A DNA stretch of 33,798 nucleotides from Chloroflexota bacterium (GTDB lineage Bacteria > Chloroflexota > Dehalococcoidia > Lucifugimonadales > UBA3495), in assembly GCA_022562475.1 (NCBI GenBank), contig JADFPD010000012.1, positions 1-33,798 of the forward strand, read 5' to 3'. Positions 1-7,900 of the stretch are shown here, piece by piece (within the stretch, counting starts at the first letter, position 1; each line of letters starts with the position of its first letter). The position numbers and the translations under genes are program-made. Under the pieces are notes generated by a model, which saw only the letters and a list, made by a program, of their open reading frames with translations, made no database searches and had not been told where the DNA came from.

Positions 1-48
1 GTTTACCTTTCTGTTTACTTCGTTTACTTTGTTTACTTTGGCGTTTAC
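1..48. repeat. Five GTTTAC direct repeats (iteron-like)
   Basis: GTTTAC occurs five times, starting at positions 1, 13, 22, 31 and 43, so the spacing runs 12, 9, 9, 12. Four of the five continue as GTTTACTT. The units are too short and too close for a CRISPR array. Regular spacing suggests a cluster of protein-binding sites, perhaps for a recombinase or HTH protein of the adjacent mobile block, but that is inference. The array may continue beyond the window edge. Confidence 0.6.
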
Positions 49-341
49 TTCCGATCCAACGAAACATCAGGAACCTCAGAAGATTAATCAATATTGGGAA
101 CAACCTGTGGTTTGATTCTTAGGCGATTGTGGAGGGGTAGGATTTCCTAGGAGTGCGCCAAAGGCGGGCTGAGTATTGTTGGTATTGCAGCCTGTTCCCC
201 CTCGGCTTTGATTGGCGGCTTATAGCTAGTAGCTCAGCCTGGATGACCCGTGACGGTCATTGCTTTTAAGTATGAAGGCCGAGACGCGCGAGCCGGCGGC
301 GGTGAACAGCGCCGCCAGAGTGTGATTCCGGGCGGACATTA
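49..341. other. Intergenic stretch without a recognisable gene
   Basis: No ORF with a convincing start and no RNA gene is seen here. A stretch near 223-240 resembles a tRNA D-arm (TAGCTCAGCCTGG), but no T-loop or acceptor stem follows. The segment lies between the GTTTAC cluster and the hairpin downstream of the small zinc-ribbon gene, so it may include the non-coding end of the mobile element. Confidence 0.4.
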
Positions 342-382
342 ACGAAGACGGGGACGGGCCGCATGCCCGTCCCCGTCTTCGT
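342..382 (-). terminator. Strong hairpin downstream of the zinc-ribbon gene
   Basis: Two perfectly complementary 18-base arms (ACGAAGACGGGGACGGGC and its reverse complement) flank a 5-base loop, CGCAT. The hairpin starts 8 bases past the stop of the minus-strand gene at 391-531. On that strand the stem is followed only by TTAATG, so a classical U-tract is poor. It may act as a terminator or as a 3'-end stabilising structure. Confidence 0.55.
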
Positions 383-390
383 CCCTGTCG

Positions 391-531
391 TTATTCCTCT
401 TCGTCTTCGTCACATTCGGGAACCGGAACCTCTTGTTGACAGTGCGGGCAGCTAAGCTCCGATTCGTCGACCTCGAGGTCCTCTACGATAAATGTTTTCC
501 CACACGACAGACATTGGAATTTTAATAGCAT
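391..531 (-). CDS. Small acidic zinc-ribbon protein, 46 aa
   Basis: This ORF is too short for the supplied track. It begins MLLKFQC and ends in the acidic tail DEDEEE. Two CxxC knuckles, Cys7/Cys10 and Cys28/Cys31, are spaced as in a small zinc ribbon; a further Cys40 lies near the tail. A strong Shine-Dalgarno sequence (GGAGGAG, about 544-551 on the minus strand) lies a suitable distance upstream of the ATG. The start, ribosome site and Cys pairs together make a real gene likely. The function is unknown: such ribbons can bind nucleic acid or another protein. It sits 45 bases downstream of the hypothetical gene at 577-819, so the two could be cotranscribed, divergently from the HTH/recombinase pair. 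Confidence 0.7.
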   Translation of the reverse strand: MLLKFQCLSCGKTFIVEDLEVDESELSCPHCQQEVPVPECDEDEEE

Positions 532-576
532 GTCCACGCGTATCTCCTCCTCGACGAGATCGTGTCCCGTCGTATT

Positions 577-819
577 TTAAATTCGGGTTCGGATAGAGTC
601 CTCCTCGCCCCGCGTCGCTCGCAGGATCAACCGAAATGCCCTTTTCATTCGGGCTTTGCCGTCCGGCACTTCGGTGTGGTGAAACGACACGCGAAGCGAG
701 ACTTCGCCGCTTGAGGGTCTTCGCTCATCAGCGAATTCACCGGCGGTTTCCATCCTGGTGACCGGATCTCGGTCTTCATTCCCGTTCTTGCTGTTCAAGG
801 CTAAGGTCCTCTGATTCAA
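577..819 (-). CDS. Hypothetical small basic protein, up to 80 aa
   Basis: The family is not recognised. The ORF opens with TTG (reading MNQRT), with a GAAGGG sequence almost touching it. An internal ATG at Met23 (METAGEFADERR) would give a 58-residue protein, so the start is undecided. The C-terminal half is rich in Arg and Lys (RMKRAFRLILRATR) and could form a basic helix. No membrane segment, signal peptide or cysteines are seen. It reads in the same direction as the zinc-ribbon gene and away from the HTH/recombinase pair, which is its main support. It could be a chance ORF. Confidence 0.4.
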   Translation of the reverse strand: MNQRTLALNSKNGNEDRDPVTRMETAGEFADERRPSSGEVSLRVSFHHTEVPDGKARMKRAFRLILRATRGEEDSIRTRI

Positions 820-942
820 CCCTTCAACTTACCTTACATGGAGTTACTTTACGTGTCTATACGACTATTAAATAGCATAAAATACTCGACATATGCATCG
901 ACAGAGGCTACATTACCGGCATAAAGTGTGCGGAGATACGAA

Positions 943-1893
943 ATGCCAAAGCGTAAGATCGAAGAAAATATCGCCGAAGAGGCAGCAAGCCTGAAAAGGA
1001 AGGGGCATTCCTTCCGGGCCATCGGTAAATCCCTGAAGATCGATCCGCGCACGGTGAAGGGTTTGGTGGACCGTGTGACAGCGGGCAAGAAGGTAGAACG
1101 TTGGGAGAAGGTCGATATCCAACTGGATGCCCAATATCTGGGTGAGCATTTCCACCTTTTACAGCAGGTCGGGGCAGGAGTGTTCGAGGCGGTGCAGACC
1201 CATGCCAAAAACACGGGGCCAAAAGTGGAGCCCGAGACATGGCTTGATCACCAGGTCGGCGCTGCACTGGCCCAAGGCGGGGAAGCCCTGCTGATCGGGA
1301 GGGGGATCGCTAAAGCACCAGTGATGGACCGGGACATCGAGGTGCCCCAACAGGTCTCGCGTATTTTGTTGAAGGGTCTGATGCAACACGAGACAGGATT
1401 GGCCGAGGCCCTGGATGGCGAGGCCGGGTGGACGAAACGGTGGCTGCACCTCCAGCAGTCCCGACAGAGTATGATCGAACGGGCTCAAGGTCTATTTTTG
1501 CAAAGCGGCTATAAAACTGATCATGCTTCGTCTATGGCGGAAACTGCGGTCAAGACCTTGATAACACGGACCGACGAACAGGTCGAAAGTCACTGGATCG
1601 TTGGTGAGCCTCCTCTGTCAAACGCCCCCGAGGCCGCCGACTATGATCGGGTGGTCAACGATATCAGCTTGCGTGAGATCCGCCGGAGTTTGCAGGATTC
1701 GAGTGATCGGGTCGCGGAGGCCGCCGAACAGGTCGCGAACGCCGTGATCGAGTTCCAACTCCGCGGCAGGCCTGACGGCCACTGCTTTCTGTGCCCTTCA
1801 AAAAGCGGGGAAGAGCCGCAGCAGCTACGCGCAGACGACATATCCAATGGTGATGGTCCCATCACCGCAGAAGGAGAACTTGATGCCGACTGA
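943..1893 (+). CDS. Helix-turn-helix protein paired with a serine recombinase, 316 aa
   Basis: The ATG at 943 (MPKRK) is preferred to the upstream GTG at 928 of the ORF track, because GGAG at 932-935 sits seven bases before it. Residues about 10-45 form a resolvase/MerR-like helix-turn-helix (LKRKGHSFRAIGKSLKIDPR). The rest is mostly helical and unrecognised, with a single Cys pair (CFLC) near the C-terminus. The last 11 bases overlap the start of the serine recombinase gene, so the two are probably translationally coupled. The protein may regulate the element or direct the recombinase, as accessory proteins of some large serine integrases do, but that role is inference from position only. 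Confidence 0.75.
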   Translation: MPKRKIEENIAEEAASLKRKGHSFRAIGKSLKIDPRTVKGLVDRVTAGKKVERWEKVDIQLDAQYLGEHFHLLQQVGAGVFEAVQTHAKNTGPKVEPETWLDHQVGAALAQGGEALLIGRGIAKAPVMDRDIEVPQQVSRILLKGLMQHETGLAEALDGEAGWTKRWLHLQQSRQSMIERAQGLFLQSGYKTDHASSMAETAVKTLITRTDEQVESHWIVGEPPLSNAPEAADYDRVVNDISLREIRRSLQDSSDRVAEAAEQVANAVIEFQLRGRPDGHCFLCPSKSGEEPQQLRADDISNGDGPITAEGELDAD

Positions 1894-3428
1894 GATACGG
1901 GCCGCGATCTACGTCAGGGTCAGCACCGACCTTCAAGAGAAGGAACAGACCATCCTGAGCCAATTGGAAGCGGTACGAGTGTACGTCTCGGAACGGGGAT
2001 ACATAAATATCGGTGAGTACATCGATGACGGCTTCTCCGGCGCCACCTTAGACCGCCCCGGACTCGATAGGCTTCGTGACGCTCTCCTCACCGGCGAGAT
2101 AGATGTGGTGGTATTCCACTCTCCTGATCGTCTAGCCCGAAAGGCCGTTTACCAAGGCCTGGTCCTGGAGGAGATCGAGAAAGCCGGCATCCGAGTGGAG
2201 TTTCTAAACTACCCGGTGGATGATTCCCCGGAGAGCCGGATGCTCCTTGGGATGCAAGGACTTTTTGCCGAGTACGAGCGGGCTAAGATAATGGAACGGA
2301 CCAGGAGGGGCAAGCTCCAGAGGGCGAGAGAGGGCGCCCTGGTCGGAGGGCACCCGCCGTTTGGGTACCGCTGGATAAAGAGGAGCGAGTCCGGCCGGGC
2401 CAGGTTGGAGATCTCTGATTACCAGGCGGCGGTCATCCGCCGCATGTACCGGATGCAGGTGGATGATCAGCTGAGCACCAGGTCAATCGCCAGGAAGTTG
2501 ACCCAAGAGGGAGTGGCGACCGCAAAGGGGGCAGCCAACGGCGGTATTTCGGATGTTGACCAACCCGGTCTATAAGGGTAGCTATCGTTACAGACAGTCA
2601 GGACAGGAGGAGATCCTGATCCCGGTCCCGGCTCTGGTGGACGATGTCACCTGGCAGGCAGCGCAATCGCAACTGCTGGCTAACACCCGGTTCTCTGCCC
2701 GGAACAACCGCCGTCACCAGTATCTGCTCCGAGGACTCGTGCGCTGCCCACGGTGCAGCGGAACTTACACTGGATTCACCCAAAGGGGCCGTAGCGGGTA
2801 CCGTTGCAACCGTGCCCATTGGGGTTCGTCATCGACGGGACAAAGGTGCTCTCCTGGCGCCATCTCTGGTGAGCCTCTTGAAAGGGCTGTGTGGGCGGCG
2901 GTCACCGAGGCGCTGCAGAACCCGCAGATCCTGATCGATGAGTACCGAAGTCGGCTAGAGGACTCAGATGCCGGTTCCGGCATCGCGTATGAACTCCGGC
3001 AGGTTGAGCTTGCGCTAAGGCAGGTAGGAGTCCAAGAAGACCGGTTCACGCAGGCGTACGCCAATGAGGCCATGGACCTCAAGCGCTACAAGACGGAGAT
3101 GGACAAGCTACGGGCACGTACTAAAGAGTTGAATGGAACTTCCCGAGACCTGAGGCGGAGGGCAGAGAAGGAGCAGGGCACCGAAAGGGCGCTTGAGCAT
3201 CTCGAGAGCTTTTGCCTCCGGATCGGGGAAGGACTTGATGACATGTCATTCGAGGAGCGCCAAGATTTGCTTAGACTAGTGGTCGACAATATCACCGTCG
3301 AGAACGGCACCGTGAGGATCGATACGATAATCCCCTCGGGGGATGACATGGGTCAATTGCGTACACGTCGTGGTAAGCCTGTCGAACCATCATTTGGCGT
3401 AAGCCTTCTCAACCGTGGAATGGCCTAG
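1883..3428 (+). pseudogene. Large serine recombinase, frame broken at a G5 run
   Basis: The start ATG at 1883 has GGAG six bases upstream and overlaps the preceding gene. The N-terminal resolvase domain carries the catalytic Ser14 (YVRVST) and continues to about residue 150, followed by a recombinase domain. The second ORF (from 2553) supplies LTNPVYKG, a zinc ribbon with four Cys (CPRC, YRC, QRC) and a coiled coil rich in Glu, Lys and Arg. The two ORFs join if one G is removed from the run at 2527-2531, giving AKGQPTAVFRMLTNP. The shift needed is +1. It may be a sequencing error, a recent inactivation or, less likely, programmed frameshifting. The last 18 or so residues (GKPVEPS to GMA) are encoded by a dispersed repeat copy. 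The total length, about 520 residues, is normal for this family. Confidence 0.85.
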
Positions 3429-3460
3429 CAAGGTCCTTTGACGGGCTCAGGACGAACGGA
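3366..3460 (+). repeat. Dispersed palindromic repeat, family 1, copy A
   Basis: The left arm (CGTCGTGGTAAGCCTGTCGA) is a variant of CCGTTCGTGGTGAGCCYGTCGAACC and the right arm is its approximate inverse (GGCTCAGGACGAACGGA). This copy overlaps the 3' end of the recombinase and supplies its stop codon. The sequence between the arms (TTTGGCGTAAGCCTTCTCAA) is shared with the copy 159 bases downstream. Confidence 0.75.
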
Positions 3461-3522
3461 TTAGTCGCCATCGTCTCCGCTCTTGGAGGGACCACATACC
3501 CGCTCATGGTGAGGCGACATAC

Positions 3523-3620
3523 CCGTTCGTGGTGAGCCTGTCGAACCATCGTTTGGCGTAAGCCTTCTCAACCGTGGAATGGCCTGGCAAGGTCCTTCGG
3601 CGTTCTCAGGAACGAACGGA
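3523..3620 (+). repeat. Dispersed palindromic repeat, family 1, copy B
   Basis: This is a near-identical second copy of 3366-3460 at a distance of 159 bases. It includes the stretch that encodes the recombinase C-terminus. Here the stop is changed (TGG for TAG) and no gene is formed. A degenerate half-arm (CGCTCATGGTGAGG) lies just before it at about 3501. Confidence 0.75.
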
Positions 3621-3658
3621 TTCGGCAAGGTCTCGAGGACCAGGTTGGCGGCCCCACA

Positions 3659-4714
3659 TCAACCATCGCGAAATGATGGCATGATCTTTTCGCTGAGCAG
3701 CTTCAGGGAGACGACAGTCTTCTCCTGGGACATCAGGCCCCGGTTGGTCAGCATCAGGTTCCTGACGCCAACGTCCCGCATCATCGCCACTTGCTCGGCC
3801 ACCCGCTTGTAGCCGCCGATCAGCGACTCCGAAACGTCTGGATTTGGGGTCTCCGCGTAGCCCGAGCGGCCCAGCGGCGCCCTCTGGACCGAGATCTCCA
3901 TCTCGGGCGGGTTCCACTCGGCTCGGACATCCTCTAGATGCTGGTAAGCAGCGTGATGCGCGGGCAGAAACTCGTTCATCGCCTCGTCGTCGGTCTCGGC
4001 GATGTGCATCTCGCGCCAGACCCAGAGCTGGTCCAGGTTTTTCTCCACCGCTTCCTCGCTGAACCCGGCCGCCGACATGGTGTCCCGGTACAGCTTGATC
4101 TTCTCTCCCGTGACGTTGCACGAATTGCCCCGGATCAGGACCGGCCGGCCGATCTTGGCCATCTCGACAAGCGAGGCGTCTCCGGTGCAGGCCCGGGCCA
4201 GCGGCGGGTGGGGCTTCTGGTAGGGCCTGGGCCGGACCGATGGGAACGACACCTGAAAATACTTGCCCTCGAACTTGACGTTGTCTTCGGTCCACGCCTT
4301 GATCAGCAGTTCCTCGGCCTCATCAAGCTGGGCGGCCCCGAGGCCTGTGGAAGTCCCGAAACCGACGTACTCGTAGGCGTTGTAGTTGGAGCCACGGCCC
4401 GTGCCGACCACCAGGCGCCCGTGGCAGAGGTTGTCCAGCAGGGCCGTCTGGATGGCCACGCGCACCGGGTTGTGCAGCGGCAGTTCCAGGATGCCGAAGC
4501 CCAACATGATCTTCTTGGTCTTAACCGCCACCGCGCTGGCGAACACCAGCGGGTCCCCATAGACGCACTCGCCGGTGAAATAATGCTCGGCGAACCAGAT
4601 GGCGTCCATCCCCAACTCCTCGACGAGTTGGGCCTCGTCCAGACAGGCCTGGATCTCCAGACCGTCCTGGCTATCGTCGAACTTCATCGGATAAAAGAAG
4701 TGCCCGAACCGCAT
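3659..4714 (-). CDS. Luciferase-like flavin-dependent monooxygenase, 351 aa
   Basis: The sequence has the TIM-barrel pattern of bacterial luciferase-like (LLM) oxidoreductases: an N-terminal MRFGHFFYP strand, DAIWFAEHYF with the family His near residue 44, and GRLVVGTGRGSNYNAYEYVGF near residues 98-120. The length (351 residues) matches the luciferase alpha-like group. Such enzymes use reduced FMN and O2 to oxygenate organic substrates, with a separate flavin reductase; no reductase gene is nearby and the substrate cannot be assigned. CGGAG lies about ten bases before the ATG. It is divergent from the NtaA-type monooxygenase at 4949, and the 234-base gap between them must hold both promoters. 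Its 3' end lies 39 bases from a family 1 repeat. Confidence 0.9.
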   Translation of the reverse strand: MRFGHFFYPMKFDDSQDGLEIQACLDEAQLVEELGMDAIWFAEHYFTGECVYGDPLVFASAVAVKTKKIMLGFGILELPLHNPVRVAIQTALLDNLCHGRLVVGTGRGSNYNAYEYVGFGTSTGLGAAQLDEAEELLIKAWTEDNVKFEGKYFQVSFPSVRPRPYQKPHPPLARACTGDASLVEMAKIGRPVLIRGNSCNVTGEKIKLYRDTMSAAGFSEEAVEKNLDQLWVWREMHIAETDDEAMNEFLPAHHAAYQHLEDVRAEWNPPEMEISVQRAPLGRSGYAETPNPDVSESLIGGYKRVAEQVAMMRDVGVRNLMLTNRGLMSQEKTVVSLKLLSEKIMPSFRDG

Positions 4715-4948
4715 GTGGGTTTACTCCGTGGTGGGGTTTCCAAGCTTTGATGTGGCGCTTGGCGGGCGTATTGTACTACTGATGTTGCTGGGGTGGCCCG
4801 CCCGGAGCATCGATCGAGGCGGGGCGGTTTGTAATATGATGGGCAAGAACCGCTTCGTGGACCCATCGAACAGGACTAGGCAAGCCCGGAGGACGTTCGA
4901 CTTGGATCGAAACCCCCTTATGTTTTCCTTCCCGACGGATGCCTGAAT

Positions 4949-6304
4949 ATGCCTAAACGGATGCTCATGAACGCATTTTCCATGAATTGTGTTTCGCACA
5001 TCCAGCAGGGGTTGTGGGTCCGCGGCGACACCCGCCAGCTCGATTACACCCAGCTAGACCCGTGGGTGGAACTGGCCCAGATCCTAGAGAAGGGCTGTTT
5101 CGATACGCTGTTTCTGGCGGACGTGATCGGGGTCTACGACACCTATCGCGGCGGGCCTGAGACATCGATCACCGAGGGGATGCAGACCCCGGTCAATGAT
5201 CCGGCCATGTTGGTCCCCGCCATGGCCCATGCCACCGAAAACCTTGGCTTTGCCTTCACCAGTTCGGTCCTCCAGATGCATCCCTTCGCGTTCGCCCGGC
5301 AGATGTCGACCCTGGACCATCTGACCCAAGGGCGGGTCGCGTGGAACATCGTGACGTCGTATCTGCCCAACGCCGGCATGAACTTCGGTTTCGGCGGGTT
5401 GCCGTCCCATGACGAACGCTACGACCTGGCCGACGAGTATCTGGAAGTGGTCTACAAGCTGTGGGAGGGTAGTTGGGAGGACGACGCTGTGTTGCGCGAC
5501 ACCAAGCGCGGGATCTACGCCGACCCGGCCAAGGTCCACCCGATCAACCACGTGGGGAAGCACTTCGAGGTAGCCGGACCTCATCTATCCGAGCCGTCGC
5601 CCCAGCGCACGCCCTTGCTCTTTCAGGCGGGCTCTTCCACCCGCGGCAGCAGCTTCGCTGCCAAACATGCCGAATGCGTCTTCATCGTCGACTCGCGGCG
5701 GAGCCTGACCGGCGCGGCCAGCGTCATCGCCGACATCCGGGGCCAAGCCGTCCGAAATGGCCGCCGCCTGGAAGACATCCTATTCTTTCAGGGACTGTCG
5801 CCGGTGGTGGGCGGCACCGAGGCGGAGGCCAAGGCCAAAGAGGCGGAATACTTGGAGCAGTTCAGCACCGAAGGAGCGCTCGCCCACCTGAGCGGCAGCA
5901 TCGGCGTCGACCTGTCCGCCATAGACCTGGATAAGCCACTGGACACCATCGATACCCAATCGATGCGAGGTATGGTGAAGGGGCTGATCGAGTCGAATCC
6001 GGACCAAACGCAAACCTTCCGAGATATCATACGCACCCGCAACGCCGGCCAGTTTCTCACGGGCGCCCCGGAGCAGATCGCCGACCGGTTGCAGGAATGG
6101 CAAGAAGCTGGGGTGGACGGCTTCAACCTCATCTACTCAGTAACCCCCGGCACCTTCACAGACTTCATAGACGCCGTGGTCCCCATCCTCCAACAACGCG
6201 GCCTGATGCAGGCGGAGTACACGCCGGGGCCGTTGCGCCAGAAGATTTTTGGGCAGGCGAGGTTGCCGGGCAGGCATCCAGCGGCGGGGTATCGAAGGGG
6301 GTGA
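4949..6304 (+). CDS. NtaA/SnaA/DszA-type flavin-dependent monooxygenase, 451 aa
   Basis: This belongs to the long subgroup of LLM monooxygenases that includes nitrilotriacetate monooxygenase component A and DszA. Typical features are the N-terminal SHIQQGLWVRGD, FDTLFLADV, FARQMSTLDHLTQGRVAWNIVTSY near residues 113-136, HDERYDLADEYLEV, and FQAGSSTRGSSFAAKHAECVF near residues 222-242. Family members take FMNH2 from a partner reductase and oxidise sulfonates, sulfides, aminopolycarboxylates or related compounds; the substrate here is unknown. No clear Shine-Dalgarno site precedes the ATG, and Met5 is an alternative start. The last 156 codons are duplicated at 7261-7728. The gene faces the DUF3237-like gene tail to tail. 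Confidence 0.9.
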   Translation: MPKRMLMNAFSMNCVSHIQQGLWVRGDTRQLDYTQLDPWVELAQILEKGCFDTLFLADVIGVYDTYRGGPETSITEGMQTPVNDPAMLVPAMAHATENLGFAFTSSVLQMHPFAFARQMSTLDHLTQGRVAWNIVTSYLPNAGMNFGFGGLPSHDERYDLADEYLEVVYKLWEGSWEDDAVLRDTKRGIYADPAKVHPINHVGKHFEVAGPHLSEPSPQRTPLLFQAGSSTRGSSFAAKHAECVFIVDSRRSLTGAASVIADIRGQAVRNGRRLEDILFFQGLSPVVGGTEAEAKAKEAEYLEQFSTEGALAHLSGSIGVDLSAIDLDKPLDTIDTQSMRGMVKGLIESNPDQTQTFRDIIRTRNAGQFLTGAPEQIADRLQEWQEAGVDGFNLIYSVTPGTFTDFIDAVVPILQQRGLMQAEYTPGPLRQKIFGQARLPGRHPAAGYRRG

Positions 6305-6330
6305 TGGGAACAGGTGGAGGGGCTGACCCT

Positions 6331-6348
6331 GACCTAGTGTGCTAGGTC
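6331..6348. terminator. Short hairpin between convergent genes
   Basis: GACCTAG and CTAGGTC form a perfect 7-base stem with a TGTG loop. It lies between the stop of the monooxygenase (6304) and the stop of the convergent DUF3237-like gene (6348-6350), overlapping the latter by one base. There is no T-run on either strand, so termination activity is only suggested by position. Confidence 0.35.
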
Positions 6349-6809
6349 TAAGCGATGTAAACTTTGACGTTGACCTGCCCTTGGGCGGTATCAACGGTGC
6401 CGATTCCCCATATTTGCAGCGAGTTCACCCAGGCGTAGGCTGGAGAAGATGTGGTCAGCGTGGCATTCTCCCGCAGTTGCAAGACCGGGCTTCCTTCTTC
6501 AGGCGTTGCCACACCATCGGCAAAAAGGGAAATTTTCTGGCGGTCGTTGGTGGTAATTTCAGCGTGAATGTGTAGGTCCACCCGTCCGTCCGCCCGAATA
6601 TTTATGTAGTCGACCCCATTAACCGTGCCCTCAAGTTTTGGACCGGTGAGGGAGCCTTCAAATGCCACGTCGAAACGGGCTCCCTCGTGGGGTGGCGCCG
6701 CTTGGCCCGATAGAATGTCTGCCATGTTTGCACCAAATTCAGTAACGCCGGTAAAGTTTACTTGTATTTGATAGATCAATTCGCCCACGGTAATATTGCT
6801 GGTGGTCAT
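6348..6809 (-). CDS. DUF3237-like protein, 153 aa
   Basis: The pattern FEGSLTGPKLEGTVNGVDY, then DGRVDLHIHAEITTND and a Gly-rich turn, resembles DUF3237 beta-barrel proteins, which often sit in catabolic clusters beside flavin monooxygenases. The biochemical role of the family is not established. The start chosen is the ATG at 6809 (MTTSNIT), because GAGAGGT lies about seven bases before it; the track start at 6827 has no such site. No signal peptide or membrane helix is seen. The gene faces the preceding monooxygenase tail to tail. The family call is from memory of the motif order and could be tested by a profile search. Confidence 0.6.
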   Translation of the reverse strand: MTTSNITVGELIYQIQVNFTGVTEFGANMADILSGQAAPPHEGARFDVAFEGSLTGPKLEGTVNGVDYINIRADGRVDLHIHAEITTNDRQKISLFADGVATPEEGSPVLQLRENATLTTSSPAYAWVNSLQIWGIGTVDTAQGQVNVKVYIA

Positions 6810-7139
6810 GATAGAAACCTCTCGCATTCTCAGTTTTTAGGGCCGCCCTGCTCCTGGAAAGTCGTCAGCGCCACTGGCGAACGAAGTCGTTTTATTGCAG
6901 GTCGTGGAGACCTCATCAAATTTAGCGGGCGAGTGGCCCAACGGCTAAGAAGTGACAGAACCCGGTTGAAGCCCCGGATGACCGGACTGGCCCCATCCCG
7001 TCCCGTCGGACGCATCCAGTCATTTGCGGGGCTGCAACAGCCGCAACCAGTGTGAGGCTAGGAGTTTTACGACATCCCAGGTCGTCGATGCCCGTTACGG
7101 CGCGAAGTTTACCACACCTGATCGGTCAACCTCTGGCTT
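6810..7139. other. Intergenic stretch, no supported gene
   Basis: The ORFs of the track here lack a ribosome site and family features. A sequence near 6932 (GCGAGTGGCCCAACGGCTAA) looks superficially like the 5' part of a serine tRNA, but no matching acceptor or T-arm follows. A weak hairpin (GGCTG-CAA-CAGCC) lies at about 7030-7042. The block is probably the remains of sequence placed between the two copies of the monooxygenase 3' end. Confidence 0.4.
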
Positions 7140-7247
7140 TTACGTGGCCAGCCAGATAGCCAAATAGAAACCGGTCACCGCTGCCACAAAGCTGCCGGAG
7201 ACCCCCGCCGCTCCCCACCACCTATCTCCCTTCGCGATCGCAACCAT
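7140..7247 (-). pseudogene. C-terminal remnant of a membrane protein
   Basis: On the minus strand this reads MVAIAKGDRWWGAAG followed by a hydrophobic segment (SFVAAVTGFYLAIWLAT) and a stop. It looks like the last transmembrane helix of a larger membrane protein. Upstream in the same frame the reading runs into the antisense strand of the duplicated monooxygenase fragment, so the 5' part appears to have been lost at the junction near 7250-7260. The ATG has no ribosome site. A short genuine membrane peptide of 35 residues is possible but less likely. Confidence 0.35.
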
Positions 7248-7260
7248 GCCCGCCAAAACC

Positions 7261-7728
7261 AAAGAGGCGGAATACCTGGAGCAGTTCAGCACCGAAGGAG
7301 CGCTGGCCCACCTGAGCGGCAGCATCGGAGTCGACCTGTCCGCCATAGACTTGGATAAGCCGCTCGATACCATCGATACCCAATCGATGCCAGGCATGGT
7401 GAAGGGGCTGATCGAGTCGAATCCGGACCAGACGCAAACCTTTCGCGATCTCATCCGCACCCGAAACGCGGGCCAGTTTCTCACAGGCGCCCCCGAGCAG
7501 ATCGCCGACCGGTTGCAGGAATGGCAGGATGCCGGAGTGGACGGCTTCAACCTCATCTACTCAGTAACCCCCGGCACCTTCGTGGACTTCATAGACGCCG
7601 TGGTCCCCATCCTCCAACAACGCGGCCTGATGCAGACGGAGTACGCGCCGGGGCCGTTGCGCCAGAAGATTTTTGGTGAGGCTAGGTTGCCGGGCCGGCA
7701 CCCGGCGGCGGGGTGGAGGCGGGGGTGA
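7261..7728 (+). pseudogene. Duplicated 3' third of the NtaA-type monooxygenase
   Basis: The reading frame from KEAEYLEQFSTEG to the stop matches codons 297-451 of the gene at 4949-6304, at a constant offset of 1424 bases, with only eight amino-acid differences by eye (for example Arg/Pro, Ile/Leu, Tyr/Trp). Similarity begins abruptly at AAAGAGGCGG and ends at the stop. The fragment lacks the flavin-binding N-terminal two thirds, and the nearest ATG (7246) has no ribosome site, so it is a gene fragment rather than a functional enzyme. The preserved frame and conservative changes suggest a recent duplication or constraint on a still complete relative. Confidence 0.9.
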
Positions 7729-7783
7729 TGTGGCACCTGTTCCTCAACTAGTTGGGGTTGGTTCTCCCAAGCCTGTGGTCTCG

Positions 7784-7812
7784 TTGCCTCCGATTTCCCT
7801 AACCGATAGAAT
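7784..7812 (+). promoter_or_regulatory. Candidate promoter for the MmeI-like gene
   Basis: TTGCCT and TAGAAT are separated by 17 bases. They match sigma-70 boxes at four and five of six positions and lie about 90 bases before the ATG at 7901. No other box pair of comparable quality was noticed in this gap. Confidence 0.4.
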
Positions 7813-7900
7813 AAGGCGGACCACACCGGTTTTTACGCTATTCATCCTAGTGTAATTCAGTACGAAAGAATCGTTCATCAGATATGCTGGTTGTCGAGAT

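Noticed and set aside
1-48. CRISPR array
   Set aside because: The repeat unit is only 6-8 bases and the spacing 9-12 bases; no spacers and no cas genes are present.
223-290. Possible tRNA (TAGCTCAGCCTGG resembles a D-arm)
   Set aside because: No T-loop, acceptor stem or anticodon arm can be folded around it.
342-382. Mobile-element attachment site made from the long hairpin
   Set aside because: A perfect hairpin 8 bases after a stop codon is better explained as a 3'-end structure; no second copy of the sequence was found in the window.
2526-2532. Programmed -1 frameshift at A AAG GGG in the recombinase
   Set aside because: The slippery pattern fits, but the downstream ORF lies in the +1 frame, so -1 slippage would not join the two halves.
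3938-4750. 270-residue plus-strand ORF
   Set aside because: It is antisense to the luciferase-like monooxygenase and has no domain of its own.
6930-7010. Possible serine tRNA (GCGAGTGGCCCAACGGCTAA)
   Set aside because: The 3' half lacks a GGTTCRA T-loop and a matching acceptor stem.
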